Source: Hybos culiciformis (taxonomy: Eukaryota; Arthropoda; Insecta; Diptera; Hybotidae). From it: a stretch of 64,000 nucleotides of DNA. The stretch lies in the NCBI GenBank assembly GCA_964007475.1, contig OZ023273.1, positions 43,649,525-43,713,524 on the forward strand. Direction: 5' to 3'. The notes beneath the pieces were generated by a model. That model was given only the letters and a program-made list of their open reading frames with translations. It had not been told where the DNA came from and did not search any database. The translations under genes were made by a program, and so were the position numbers. Of the stretch, positions 51,614 through 64,000 are shown piece by piece (the first letter of the stretch is position 1; each line of letters opens with the position of its first letter).

Positions 51614-53538
51614 CGAAAAATTGATTTAATTTCGAAGTAGTTTTTAACTGCAGGTATAAGTGTATAACGTAATTTATGTGAGTAACTTATGTAATTTAAA
51701 AATTCAAAACTAATTTTTTTCTAGGTTCAAGACAGCTGTTGGTGTTATCTCAAAAAAATTAAATTATGAAAAATTAATGTTGATCTTTTAATTAAAATAT
51801 TTTTTTATAATATTAATAAATTAAAAATGATTGAATTAATTTCATTTTTGAAAATAGATATGTTTAATCTAAATAATTATAATAAAAAATTAATATTTTT
51901 ATAACTATTAAAATTTTTTTTAAAAAATTAATAAACATTTTTTTCAAATCGTAATTTTAAAACACTTTAACTCAAGTATTTCATGATCAAAAATAGTAAA
52001 TTTCTATAAATAATGTTCTTAGTAAGTAGTTTAATAATGTATGAGTAATATTCACATACGATGTGCTACATATTTGTGTATTTCTAGACAGAAAATGTTT
52101 TTAAATAGTTTTCATGAAAATAAATTTTCTTATAACATTCTAACAGTATGTATTTCAAATTTTCTTTTTAGGTTTTTTTTTTATAGTACATATATGTATG
52201 TTTCATATTAATGAAATCCGAAAAATGGATTTTAATGAGAAATGGTTTTTGGAATTATAATTTCATTTACAACAGTTTTGGAGTTCATTTAATTTATCAC
52301 ACAATGTCATAACTTATAGTATAAAGATATTAAAGCCTTAACATTATCAAAAATATAATTTGATAGTATTTCACACAATATTAAACATAAAATACTGGTG
52401 TAGGAAGCAGGTAATCCTGATGCAAATACAAAAAATAATAATCGGGCAAAATTACATAAATTACATTATGTCATACACAACAATGGAAAACCAATAAGGA
52501 AAACTTTCTTAGGAATTCAACTAAAATTTAGTACCGGCACCAAAAATATTTAATAAATATAAAAATAGATATTATTTCATTTGTAAATAAATTCATTTTT
52601 CATAATTTCTTAAAGTACTTAATTAAATTTTTAACTCACTTTATTTTATTTAATGTAATACTACTTAGTTATTTTAAAAGATTATTACATTATTACAAGA
52701 AAATGCCTTTATTATTTTCTTCTTTATTGCATTGTTTATTTTATAGTCAAAACTTTTGTCCATATATTTTTAATTAAAATTCTTAAAAATGATAAAAACT
52801 TATATATAAGAAAAAAAATAAAGTATGGAATAGAAAGGAAAACTTTTAATTTTTTTTTTTTTTTTTGCAATTTAACAAGAAAAATATATCATCCAAGATC
52901 AAGAAAATAAATAAAATTCCTTATGGAGTAACTATATTAAAAAAGACTAAGATACGAGTTGAATTTGTAATAAAATTATTTACGCCATGTAATGAATGAA
53001 TAACTTTAATTCTAATTAAATTATTATTAAAAAAAATATATATAGTATATTAATTATAAAATTTTTATCTGTTTTATGTTTACAACTTTAAAAGTTTCAA
53101 AAGAAGCAAAATTATTATCTTTAGTTGAAAGCAAAATTATAAATTTGTAGACACTCAAATTACTCATATTTGTGTAGAATTCTAGAATCAGAATATAGAA
53201 ATCAAGTAAAATCAAACAAAACTTTTATTGTAGAACTTTTTGCAAAACTGATGCATATATAAATGAAACATAAAAACATTATGGCAATCGTACTTCTTAT
53301 ATGGAAAAAAATTTGATGGAATTTAAAGTTATCTGCAATTTTTTCGAGATAAAAAGGTCTGAAAAATACATTTATGTTCCCTTATAAGCTGGCTAAAATA
53401 TTAAGAAAACACTTAATGATAAAGAAAAAAAGGTAAATTTCTCTACAACTTGTTAAATTTTTTTTTCCTTAAATCCTACCTTTTAGATTTTTAATGATGC
53501 ATCGTGGAAATTTTACATCATTTTTAAATTTGTCAATT

Positions 53539-53574
53539 CGATGAAGGTGAATGTCAAAAACATTCGATTCATCG
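53539..53574. repeat. 36-nt hairpin
   Basis: CGATGAAGGTGAATGT pairs with ACATTCGATTCATCG across a 5-nt A-rich loop, with two mismatched positions. The adjoining CATCGCAGTGA is echoed as CGTCGCAGTGA at about 12213. Confidence 0.5.
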
Positions 53575-54744
53575 CAGTGACAATATTCAAAGTTCTAAAA
53601 ATATTAACATTCTATTGTCTTTAAAATTTCATTCAATAATATTTTGCGATTCTTCATTAAAATACTGAAAATTTAGACTTTTAGAAAATAATTCTTTTTC
53701 AAATCTTAGCTTTAAAATAAAATTCAAAAAAGCTTTATCAATGGGCTCCCTCTAAACTCAAGAAAACTGAACAAATCTTGAAATATGAAATACAAGTAAA
53801 ATGTTAATTACGATGCCGTAATTCCAAACATTCCTTATACATTTTTGATAACTTAACATACCAGAACTATGGTACGTATTGCACAATTAAATAATATATA
53901 GTATTCCAAAATTGATTTTTTACTTTTTATAATTTTTTATAATTTAAATCAATTTGTACAAATATAATTGCTTATTTGATCGGTTTCTGTAACAATAATA
54001 TTTGTGTAATAATGTGTGCAATCTTGAACATAAATAAATATTTAAAAAAACATTATGTTTTCCTTTCTTAAGCTAAAAAGTAAAAAGAAAATAAAACATT
54101 AAAACCAAAAAAGGAATAAAACACGTAATATATTTTACGTTCTTCACTGACAACAAATAAAAATTATTTTTGTGTCAACCTATATCAAAAATGATAAAAA
54201 TTAAGAATTCTGTCACTTTGGCTTATTATCCTTGAAATTAACAACTCATTCTTGTGTAATAAATAATAATCATAATAATTTGATATTCAGTTTTGTTTTA
54301 AGCAGGGTTAAACAATCTTTCATACCATTTTCTTAAATTTATTTAGATATTATTGAAATTTCAATATAGTAATTGTAAACATAGATATACAAATAAAATT
54401 AGATGTTATTAAAAAAAATCCTGTTCTGTCTGTATAAAGAAATATTTTAGATATTTTAATTGAATAAATTATTATTTCGGAAAATATATGTATAAAACAT
54501 AAAAGAACTTACGTATAATGTTGTACTCCTACACACTGCAGATAAGTTCCTAAACATCAATTCAAAAAAAAGTTAATTTTTCATATAAACTACATACAAT
54601 TTTCATTTTGACACAATGATGTTAATTTTATTTTTTAATACATTTACTTTGCTGCAATTTTTTATATATATATATATTTTGAATTTTAATTAATTAAATT
54701 TAATTTCCTTTCAAAAATATTTAATTTTGAATAAGTTAAATTAA

Positions 54745-54819
54745 AGTATAAATTAAAAAAAAAAAAAAGTATAAAAAAAGTATAAATAAGTATAAATTAA
54801 AGCAATAAGTATAAATTAA
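54745..54819. repeat. Irregular tandem of AGTATAAATTA words
   Basis: Five copies of AGTATAAA(TTA) are spaced 10-23 bp apart across an A-rich stretch. Confidence 0.7.
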
Positions 54820-57150
54820 AAATAATATTTATATGTACATACATACATACATGAAATCATAATACATAGTTAAACCAAAAAAAAAAGTTAGAATATTTAA
54901 TTGTAAAAAATAATATGAAAGTTCTGCGGGTTTTTTTATTGATTTTTGTTTTTAAATCAAGTAAACTTAAATATCTAGAATAATATATAAATTATATGCA
55001 TATAAATTCAACAATAACTAACTTTAGTTTTTAATCATCATATCAACAACAATAACAATAATGATATCAGCTCCACACAAATATTTACTAAAAATTTTTT
55101 AAATATTATTTTATCAAAATTATTTTATTAAAAATTTAAAATTTAAGTTTTAAATAGATTTAATGAAAAGGGTGTTATAACTTCAACCTTAAATATCTCG
55201 TGTGTAAAAAATATTTGAAAATAATATAAAGTAAAATATGTAGGTAGAAAGTATTAATACATTCATATGTGTATCAAAATATAAAAAATTCAACATAAAA
55301 TCTAAATTTTTTTCTCTTTTATTCACGTTTTGATTTTGTTCATTTGTTGTTCTTCCCAAAATAAACGTCTAAAATCATTTTCCGATTTACTGATCTATCT
55401 ATTAAATAAATTTTCAGAACTTTAAAATCTTGAGGGAAGTAAACTTACAAGAAAAAAAATCTCCTGAAAATAAAATTAAAAATACAGAACTTACATTGAT
55501 AAATTTTTTAATTTATTTTACTTCAAATAATTTCAAATTTCAAACAGATCATTTCACTCTTAAAACAAAAAACAATTTAAAATCTTAATTTGGCTTGCAC
55601 CAAATACATCAATTTCTTTACCATATATGAACTAATCCAAGTTCTGTCACTTTGCTGAACTTCAATTTGTTCTTATTTACATATTCAGGGTGTTACATGG
55701 CATAATATATCAAGTATTTTATTCATACTACACTTTTCCTATTAAATTTATTCGGTTTTTAAGACAGTGCACTATATTTTTATGTTTTGAAAAACTCTCT
55801 CTGGTTAAAAAATAAATAAAAACCAATTGACCATTTTAGTAGGAAATCCAAATGGATATCTATGGACATTGGCAAAAGAAAAGTACTTGGAAATCCATGT
55901 ACTTTTCAAATGAAAATGATCAAAAATAAAAAATAATCCATGATGATTATGTTGGTATTGGTACAATTCATAAAATTTCCATTAAAATTTCTTCAATTTC
56001 AAATTTGTAAGGTATGTCCATCTGTTCCAAGTAATAACGATTTTTTGGCAGGAATTTATTTAAATGTGGCGCCATATGGATATTTTGAAAATTGTTTTAT
56101 ATTAAATTTCCAACATAATCTGAAAATATTTTGAATCTTAAAAAACTTGATCCGTTGAATTTTCCAAATGGTTCAAATTCGTGTAAGGTTCTCAATTTTT
56201 CCTTTAGATTTTCCTGGTAAACTTGAAACCGGTATAAAAGGTACAAAATCCTTTAGATTTACCGAAAAAAAATTAATACCAAACGTGATCAATTGGGTTT
56301 TAGCTGGAATTGTAAACAATTGATATCGATAATAAATTCAGCTTTTGTGCCCGTTTATAAGAAATAATAACTACTGACACTGAAAAATATTATTATTTTG
56401 AATATTGATATAAATGTATAGGTTTTTTGTAACCTATATAGATAAAAATCTCGATAGCGTAGAAACGTAAATTGATAAAACACCCTATAATTTTTAATCT
56501 TAAATGAAAAACACACATTATATCCAAAACTTTAATTTTAAGTCACGTAATATCGCACATTAAAAAATTGTTTTGAGAATTATTCGTCATGTTCTTAAAT
56601 GAGATAATGCCTTTTTTATAAATATTTTGTATATTATGTTCAGAATAAAATTTTGAAGATGAATTTTATTTAATTCGGCAGTTTTTTTTTTTTATTTTAC
56701 TTTTCCGTTTCAATAGTTGTTAAATTTTTTATTTTTTTTTTTAAATATACAGAATAATAATAAGTTTTATACCTATATAGTTTGAAAGAAAAGTTTTTTT
56801 TTTTTTTTGCAGATTCATATTAAAAAATAAACTTCATACGTAGAGATATATTTACGAGCAAAATTGTATCAAAACAAAAATGAAAAACACGTAAAAAATA
56901 AATTTATAACTGAACTTTTATTAAAAATCTACTTTCAGGAACAAAAAACCACGTTAATGTTGTTTCTAGACACAGAATCCATGGCAAAAATAAATAATTT
57001 AATTCTTGGTGTTATTATCAGTTTTTTTTTTTTTTTTTCAGTGTTTATAAAGCAGTATTATGTGAGATGGATTAAAATTAGATTAACAAAACACTGACTT
57101 GCTGAGGATAAAATTATTTTGTTATTTTATTTATTATTAGATTTAATATA

Positions 57151-57195
57151 ATATTATTATGTTATTATTATGTATGTTATGTTATTATTATGTAT
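57151..57195. repeat. Short tandem repeat, period about 20 bp
   Basis: GTTATTATTATGTAT occurs at 57161 and 57181, separated by GTTAT, with a partial copy before. Confidence 0.75.
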
Positions 57196-58398
57196 TAAAA
57201 GTTTTTTGAAAATTAGCTTCAAGCCTTTAACCTTACTAGATGACAACTGTTGCAATCATCAATGTCAAAAAATATCAATTACAGCGTCTTTAGATATCCT
57301 AAAGCATTTTTGACAACTATGATGCATTAATTGATTTATTTCCATAATCTCTTTGGTAAACTAAGATGACAAAAGCTATGGACTGTTTCTAAGAAATTGA
57401 CTTTTAAATTCCATTTTATCTATAAATAATGAATTTATACAGATTGTTTGTTTATTTTAATATAATAATTTTTTTTCGCACATTATTAATCGGTTGACAT
57501 GTTAATATTTTTGTACAAATAAGGCACAGTCTAGGACTTTTTTTTTTAAATCTATGTTATTGAATTTTTAAAGACGTACATAATATATCATTCTTCGCTA
57601 CCTACAGTTTCATACGTGTCACAATCTAGTGTTCTCTTCCCACAGGGATTTACATACGAAAGATTTAGTCATCAAATAGTGACGAAGGATTTTATTGACT
57701 GTTTACTTGAATTTATACGAAAATTTTATTCTTAACTTAATGTCTGGAAAAAAAAAATTTTTCAATTTTCTTTATCAATGGCATATTTTTATAAAAAATG
57801 TAATCTCCATAAGGTAAAATAAGAAATAAGAAAAGAAATTCATAAATTTATGTAAATCTTTAAGAAATGAATAACAAAAAAAATTTAAATCGTATTGATT
57901 CCAGTCTGTCAAGTTAGAAAAAAAATCAATCGCAACCAAGGTCAAATTTTTCACAAAAAAAATCCAACCAAATTTTCCAACCCACAACTTTCTGATTAAC
58001 ATATATTGAACAGACAAAATAAAAATAAAATGTTTATTACAAAGGAAGTAATATGTGAGGAGATCTACCTGAAATAATTTCGAACTTTTATAAATTATAT
58101 TCTAAAAATAGTAAAATATCTACATATAATTCTCCGAACAACATTATAATATTATAAAATAAGCTGAGAATAACCTAAAGAGTCAATGTATACAAGTTCT
58201 TTTCGAATGTAATGTTAGAATTTAATAGCTAACTATTAAGGCTAATAAACTAATTAATAGGTACCTTATGTACCTTATTCAGTATTACACTACTCTTATA
58301 CGGAAATTAAAAATAAGATCAACTCGTCCGCTGCAAATGCACTCCTAAAAACATATATAAAATTGTAGAAATATGTTTATAGATACAACAAACTTCAC

Positions 58399-58569
58399 GT
58401 TACCAACCATGAATTTCATGGTTTCGAAAAAAGAATAAAATCGTTCTGTGTTTTGCCATATCACCTAGAAAATTCACTACATAGTTTAATTGCAATTAAT
58501 TAAAAAAAATGTATAACCTCGAACCAAACCATCCTTTATTTTGCAACCATGAATATCGTAGTTGGTAAC
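58399..58569. mobile_element. MITE-like inverted repeat (171 bp) with GTTACCAAC ends
   Basis: The left arm GTTACCAACCATGAAT, TTCATGGTT and the complement of the right arm GTTACCAACTACGATA, TTCATGGTT share both outer and inner blocks with a diverged middle. The arms are about 25 bp and the loop about 120 bp. No target duplication was recognised, so boundaries may be off by a few bases. No coding sequence. Confidence 0.55.
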
Positions 58570-61500
58570 CCAAAGTCTGAAGCTATTACTTAGAACCATC
58601 GATCTTTGTTATGTGGTTAGAGAAAATTGCTTTTTTTTTTCATATAAATGTATATAGAAATGTATCAACACATAAAGTACATATTCGTGAAAAATACATA
58701 CAGGTACATTAAATTTATGAATTTACACAAACGTTATTTTTTTTTCTCTTAGCCATTAACTCTAAAATAACCCACATTCGGTCTGAATTAAATTTTGATG
58801 ACCAAAATTGATAATTGGAATACGATAAATATAATAAATCTTTGATTTTATTCTCGTAGTGTCATTTTTCATAAATTTTTATTTAATTTTCCGACAAATT
58901 TAATAAATTCATAAAGCAAAAACTAACTAGAATATCTTGTCTACAATATCATGAATATATTTCTCGTGCAATAAAATCATTATCATAACAATTATTCCAG
59001 AAATAATATTAAAATTTATCTATCGCCGCGCCGTATGCATTATGTTCGAAAGCATAATAAACAATATATTACCTCCACAAAATGTAAATTTTGAAAAATA
59101 ATATTTACAAAAGTTTTATTTTTATCCAATTTCCAGAATATCATAATAATACAATACATAATATTATTTTATATAAGGATAAAATAATTTTATGAAGTAT
59201 TATAGTTTTGTAATCAAATTTTAATATTTAAAAATATTTCCACTCCTACATTAATGATGGCACATATATAATCAAAATCTATTATATGGCAGTCTAATAT
59301 GCCTTGCGAAAATATTCGCATAAATTTGTTTTTTTTTTGGTTTTGCATGCGATAGAAATACCTTACAACAAATAATGTAATTTATTAAAAAAGAAAAGAA
59401 AAAAAAGTATATATTTTCATAATAGACAAGTAAAAATTTTCCAAATCATATTTTTTCCTCTACATATTACTTTTAGTTAACATCATTTATCAAAAGTTTT
59501 CACTTTTAACATTTTTCACATGTCATGTTAACAAGATATGACTATATGCGTAAATACAAAGTTAATCCTGAACTTAAATTTCACCTGTCATGAAATGTAT
59601 GTTTGTTATTATTTTATTTTATATAATTTTTTTTCGAGCATAGAAATAGAAATAAATACACATTTTCTATTTAACTACATGTGTATAGTGTTGTAGAAAA
59701 TTTTTTTTTACAAAGGCTTTGACTGTAGTTTTGGAAAATTTATTTTTTTATATAATTTCGCTGACATAAGAAATAAAAAGATCATTAAATAACAAAATTA
59801 GTATTATGACTGAAAAAGAAAATATGACATAGTTTTTAAATTATTTTATAAAATAATTGTGATGACGAGAAATAAAATTATTCGTATAGTCTTTAATCTT
59901 GAAATTGAAAGCTTTGTTAAAAATATGTTATCTAAACAAATAAAAAAAGATTCATTTGCAGAAAATTAATTGAGAATTCTTTCTTTAATAATTTTTATTT
60001 CCGTCTAAAAGATGAAAATTCTAATTTGGATATATGTGTAATTATTGTGTTAACGTATCCGTCGAAATTTTTTTTTTTACAACTAAATCAAATGGATTGA
60101 TTTTTCTATAAACACCAGGCATAATATAACTTTAATGCCAACCAAAAAATAAAAACCTTGGAATATGATTTTTTTTTCTCTATATATTTGCAAATCAATT
60201 CAATTTAGCATGAATTTTTATGGTCTTTCTAAGGAAATGGCAAGGAAATTCTATTTGCTTTATTTATTTTATTGAATAAAAACAGAAATATAACTCTTTA
60301 TAACAAAAAACTGAAGAAAGAAGAAATTTTTCAAAATGTAAAGAAATTTATAGGTTTTTCAGAAAATTTGGCAAGAAATCCTTCCCATTTATTATTTCAT
60401 ACTTCAAAAATCTGAAAATATATAAAATAAAAAAAAATAAACAGGAAACTATTAACTGAAATCATCTGACACTAATAATGTGCTACTTATACAACCACTT
60501 GAACTTCCTGCCAAGATGTTTTTCATATCCCTTTTTTATTAAGGAAATCAATACCATTATAAAAATATACACACATATAGTTTATTAGTTCGGTTTGTTT
60601 GTGCAACAGTTTTCACATATTTCAAAAAACATATTTTTACCGAAAAGATAAATATTATAAATTATTATTGCTATTCTTTATTTCTAACTTCTTTAACATA
60701 TATTACTTTGACAAAAACAACTTAAATATACATTTAATTTATGGTTTCGACTACTGGATTTCTAATGCTAATCACTTTTTAGTATATATTATACAATTAT
60801 ACAATTTTGCGTTAGATTTGTCGTGCAATCAATACATTAATCCAGAAGAAGGAAGAGTCATAGTTTCTTTCTCTAAACGAGAGCATTACAGATTTTTACA
60901 ATCCGATTATCAGTATATTTTAAAATAATAAAAATTAACTCTTCTTTAAATTAACCTCTAATTTGGATAAATTTTTGATTCGAGTAATTATTAATCTTCA
61001 AAAAGTCTCAATGCATTCAATTCAGACATTATGCCGCATCTGAAAATCAAGAAACATTCTGCTCCAATAGTTAGTCATAATAAAATAAAAATATTGTCAT
61101 CCCTCTCATTAATTTTATTTATCAGAACAAAGAAAAAAAAAAGTTTAGCCTTTGGCTTAAACCCCATATTTCCCTTATTTTTTTTCTTCGGAAAATATAT
61201 ACGTATGTTTTTTTTTTCTTTTATTTCTTGACACCAAAGATTCATTGTACAACATTGTCGTTCGATTTGACAAAGTTTTTCCTTGTATTTTTTAAGAAAT
61301 TTAATAACAAACCATTACAAAGAGTTATGCGAAACTATTAAACTAAAATGTCATCGTTTTTTGTTTGAATTTTTTTTTTTATTGTGGTATGGTAAGCTAA
61401 AACTATAGTAATCATTTATTCTTTTCCTTCAAGCACACAAAAACCAAAAAGTTTTTTTTTACTCCCGAAAAATTCTTTGCTTTTTGGTGATAAAAATAAG

Positions 61501-63579
61501 AGTAAACCAAAAAATTGAAATTCTTGTTAGCGTATTGAAAAGTTGTTGTTACATAATAAACAAAAAAAAAAAATCTATTATTTGAAGACTAATAAATTTT
61601 CTTATTTTATTACATCGATTTTCATACTGAAAAAAGTTTAGTGTATATCAAATATAGCCTAATAATAAGTGAATATTATAATAGTACCTACTCCTCTAAT
61701 GAATGCAAGCCAACTACATAATATTTTTTTATCGAAATAAGAGAGGCTCATGGTCTTATTTTGTTGGCGCTATGCATAAAACGCCTTTTGCCGATGGTGG
61801 TGTGAAAATTATAAATTTTTTGTATTTGTGTTTCTTTATATTTCCATTAGGGTTATTGATTGGTACAAATAATTTGTTTTATAAGTTTACTTATAAATAT
61901 ATATAAAAAAAAGTTCGAAAGTCAAATGTACTCCTGAACAGTTCAAAAAACAAATGATAAATTATATAATGACTTTTCATGTGACATTTCCGTTAACTTA
62001 TAAATAAAAATTTCAAAATTTGTATTTTAACAAAATCCAAAGGTTTTTTTTTTAATTTTGTTTCTATTTTATTTTTATTTTATTTTTGGAACCACATTAT
62101 TAATTTTGTGAGTTATGTTTTCTATACATTTATATTTAAAACATCTGTTATGCATTTGAGTTAAGCAGTGAAACTTTGAAATAAAGAAAACCAAAGTTCT
62201 TTTTTTCTTTTAACATAAATTCATACAATTTTAACGCAAGAAAAAAATAAAGTATAACTTAAATAAAAGAAAAAATATTAATATTGAATAGAAATGACTG
62301 TAAATGACAATATTAATGATTTTCTGTGTTATTTTTCTTTTTTTCTATAAACATACATACATACTATAAATATAAAACTTATATTATTTTCCTTTCGCAT
62401 TTTAAAAAGAAAAGAAAATTATTTAATTTCATGTGATTTTCTTAATATTATTCCAAAGTTAAAGTTTATTTCAAAGGATATAAAAGTTTCTTCCGTATTA
62501 AAAAAATGAAAAAAAAAAAAAATAATAATAATGTTTTATTGCCAATTTTCCTTATGAAAAACTTCCTAACATCCTTATAATGAATTAAGAGCTTATTTTG
62601 AAGAATTATCTTGACATATCACGAAAACTTTGATTTTTCTCCCTACGTTTGATTAATGTTCAAATATCACTCTGATCTTGGAATATAAGTATGAGGAATT
62701 TTTCGAATGAAAATGTTAACTACAAATAAAATCTGTCCTTATAAAAACTACTTCAAAATCTACTTAAAAATAATAAAAACAATTCAAATGAATAATTTTA
62801 ATTTTTTTTTTTGTTGTGAAATATGACCACCACCTATGGGTTAATGAAAACAAATATTAAAGCTTTCTAATATTTTCTTTTTTTTTGATAATATGTAACA
62901 AAAACTATATTTCATATTCAGATAACATTTTTTTTTTATTGCATTAAAAAGATAGTAAAATAGAATTAATTTAGAATTATTTAAATATTCATATATTTTC
63001 ACACTGTTTTTTTAAAAAAAAACAATAAAAGCTTATTGCAAATGCAATTTCATAAATATTTATAGAAAACATATACTTTTATTTTGTTTTATTTTATTTA
63101 ATTCTGTTTTTTTTTCTCCTAAAAAAAATAAAATAGGTTTCATTTTTTATAGATAAAACGCGCAAAATAAAGAATAACATTTTTCTATGAAATTTTTTTA
63201 AGCTTCAACACTTCAGAAGAAAAATGAATTGTGAAACACGTTTCTCAAATCAAAATTCATACAAAATATCATTTCTTATTTATTTTTAAATCATAATCTT
63301 ACAAAAACTTATATTACTGCGATAACATCTTAAATTTACATCTAAAATAGCTGATAAAATTTCTATTGAACATATTTTCATATATACATTCATCATTATT
63401 ATCACAAGTGGATGATCGATTCGGTCTGATCTTGAGATTAAACTTAATTCGGTCATATTTTAAATTTTATTATGGGAAACTAAAACCTATTTTTTATTTT
63501 TATTTTTTCAATTTTAATGATACATACAATAATAAGAAAAATTTAAATTTAATGTAACCTAAAGATAAAACAATATTGG
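58570..63579. other. AT-rich intergenic sequence, no supported gene
   Basis: The frame 60599-60928 (109 codons) has no ATG start, many Phe/Tyr/Asn/Ile codons and no motif. The frame at 61703-61906 includes a slightly GC-richer patch (GGCGC...GCGCC-like words near 61765) but is not recognised. Both are left uncalled. Confidence 0.55.
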
Positions 63580-63722
63580 CCGAAAGGGCTCATATCGGTT
63601 TTTTAAAAAATGAATTTTTACTCATTTTCTATATTTTCACATACAACAGACGCATGTATACTCTCAACAAAACCAGTCTCCTGAATTATTTTTAAAGAAA
63701 CCAACATGAGCCCTTTTCGAAT
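63580..63722. mobile_element. MITE-like inverted repeat (143 bp) with GAAA(A)GGGCTCAT ends
   Basis: The left end CCGAAAGGGCTCATATCGG followed by TTTTTTAAA is mirrored at the right by the complement of CGAAAAGGGCTCATGTTGG followed by TTTCTTTAAA, giving about 30-bp imperfect TIRs. TTGG occurs on each outer side (63576-63579 and 63723-63726), a possible 4-bp target duplication. The loop is AT-rich and non-coding. Confidence 0.6.
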
Positions 63723-63726
63723 TTGG

Positions 63727-64000
63727 TGGTTCACTTATTTAGGGTACTTATTTATTAAATTTTATTTGTCATCACTAGTCACAATAAAAAACAAAAACAA
63801 TGTTAAATAAACAATATTCCCAGATCCACAAAATTAAAACTGAGGAAGAACAAAAAAAAATTTTTTATTAGTTTATTCTCTACAAGGTACAAACTTTCAA
63901 CTTTATAAATATTGAATGAAAATTATTATTACAATTTCATCCTTTTTCATTCACTAATTAAAATTTACTAACCAAACATTTAAGTTTTTTTTTTTTTTAA
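63727..64000. other. AT-rich sequence to window end
   Basis: Nothing recognisable was found. The window ends just after a T tract. Confidence 0.6.

Larger units (their letters stand above)
51614..58398. other. AT-rich intergenic sequence, no supported gene
   Basis: The interval holds microsatellites and a hairpin. The 55850-56330 stretch is less AT-rich (AATCCATGTACTTTTC palindromic words, ATGTGGCGCCATATGG) and could be an old transposon relic. Frames at 55940-56134 and 56864-57097 show no motif. Confidence 0.5.

Noticed and set aside
60599..60928. 109-codon frame, the second longest frame in the window
   Set aside because: It lacks an ATG start and consists largely of AT-rich codons with no family signature.

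Overview
This window looks like a very AT-rich, gene-poor stretch of a eukaryotic nuclear genome, most probably an arthropod and likely an insect (inference). The evidence is GT-AG introns of only about 53-69 bp in the one gene, hAT-type DNA transposons and MITEs, a tRNA-derived SINE-like head, long A/T homopolymers and (ATT)n/(TA)n microsatellites. No bacterial operon, rRNA, CRISPR array or intact functional tRNA was seen. A+T is roughly four-fifths by eye; it was not computed.

The only convincing intact protein gene is at 18240-20384 on the plus strand. It is a six-exon isopenicillin-N-synthase-like 2-oxoglutarate/Fe(II) dioxygenase, assembled by hand to 327 residues with the full HxD...H iron triad and the RxS co-substrate motif. 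An AATAAA follows at 20531. Almost all other open reading frames are A/T-rich, lysine/asparagine/isoleucine/phenylalanine-rich noise or translations of repeats.

The other recognisable content is mobile or repetitive DNA. (a) A ~0.7 kb foldback element built of TTGTACAA-cored units lies at 3.5-4.2 kb, with an internally deleted relative at 38.0-38.2 kb. (b) A 396-bp hAT MITE with a perfect 8-bp target duplication lies at 10.3-10.7 kb. (c) A 1.4-kb element with 17-bp perfect TIRs, an 8-bp target duplication and a nested 28-bp inverted repeat lies at 16.2-17.6 kb, just upstream of the dioxygenase gene. (d) A compound repeat block spans 25.9-28.6 kb: an inverted 15-bp minisatellite inside a larger palindrome, a tRNA-Tyr-like SINE head, a 16-unit ~106-bp satellite with a higher-order dimer, and a duplicated flanking motif. 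(e) A 175-bp MITE lies at 44.0-44.2 kb. (f) A decayed hAT transposase C-terminal dimerisation domain lies at 51.4-51.6 kb. (g) Two further MITE-like inverted repeats lie at 58.4 and 63.6 kb.

The long intervals between these features (for example 4.2-10.3, 28.5-38.0, 38.2-44.0, 44.2-51.4 and 51.6-58.4 kb) hold AT-rich sequence with microsatellites and small hairpins, in which I could support no gene. The most unusual features are the two independent hairpin-organised short-repeat arrays (3.5 kb and 26 kb) and the satellite cluster, not a protein system.
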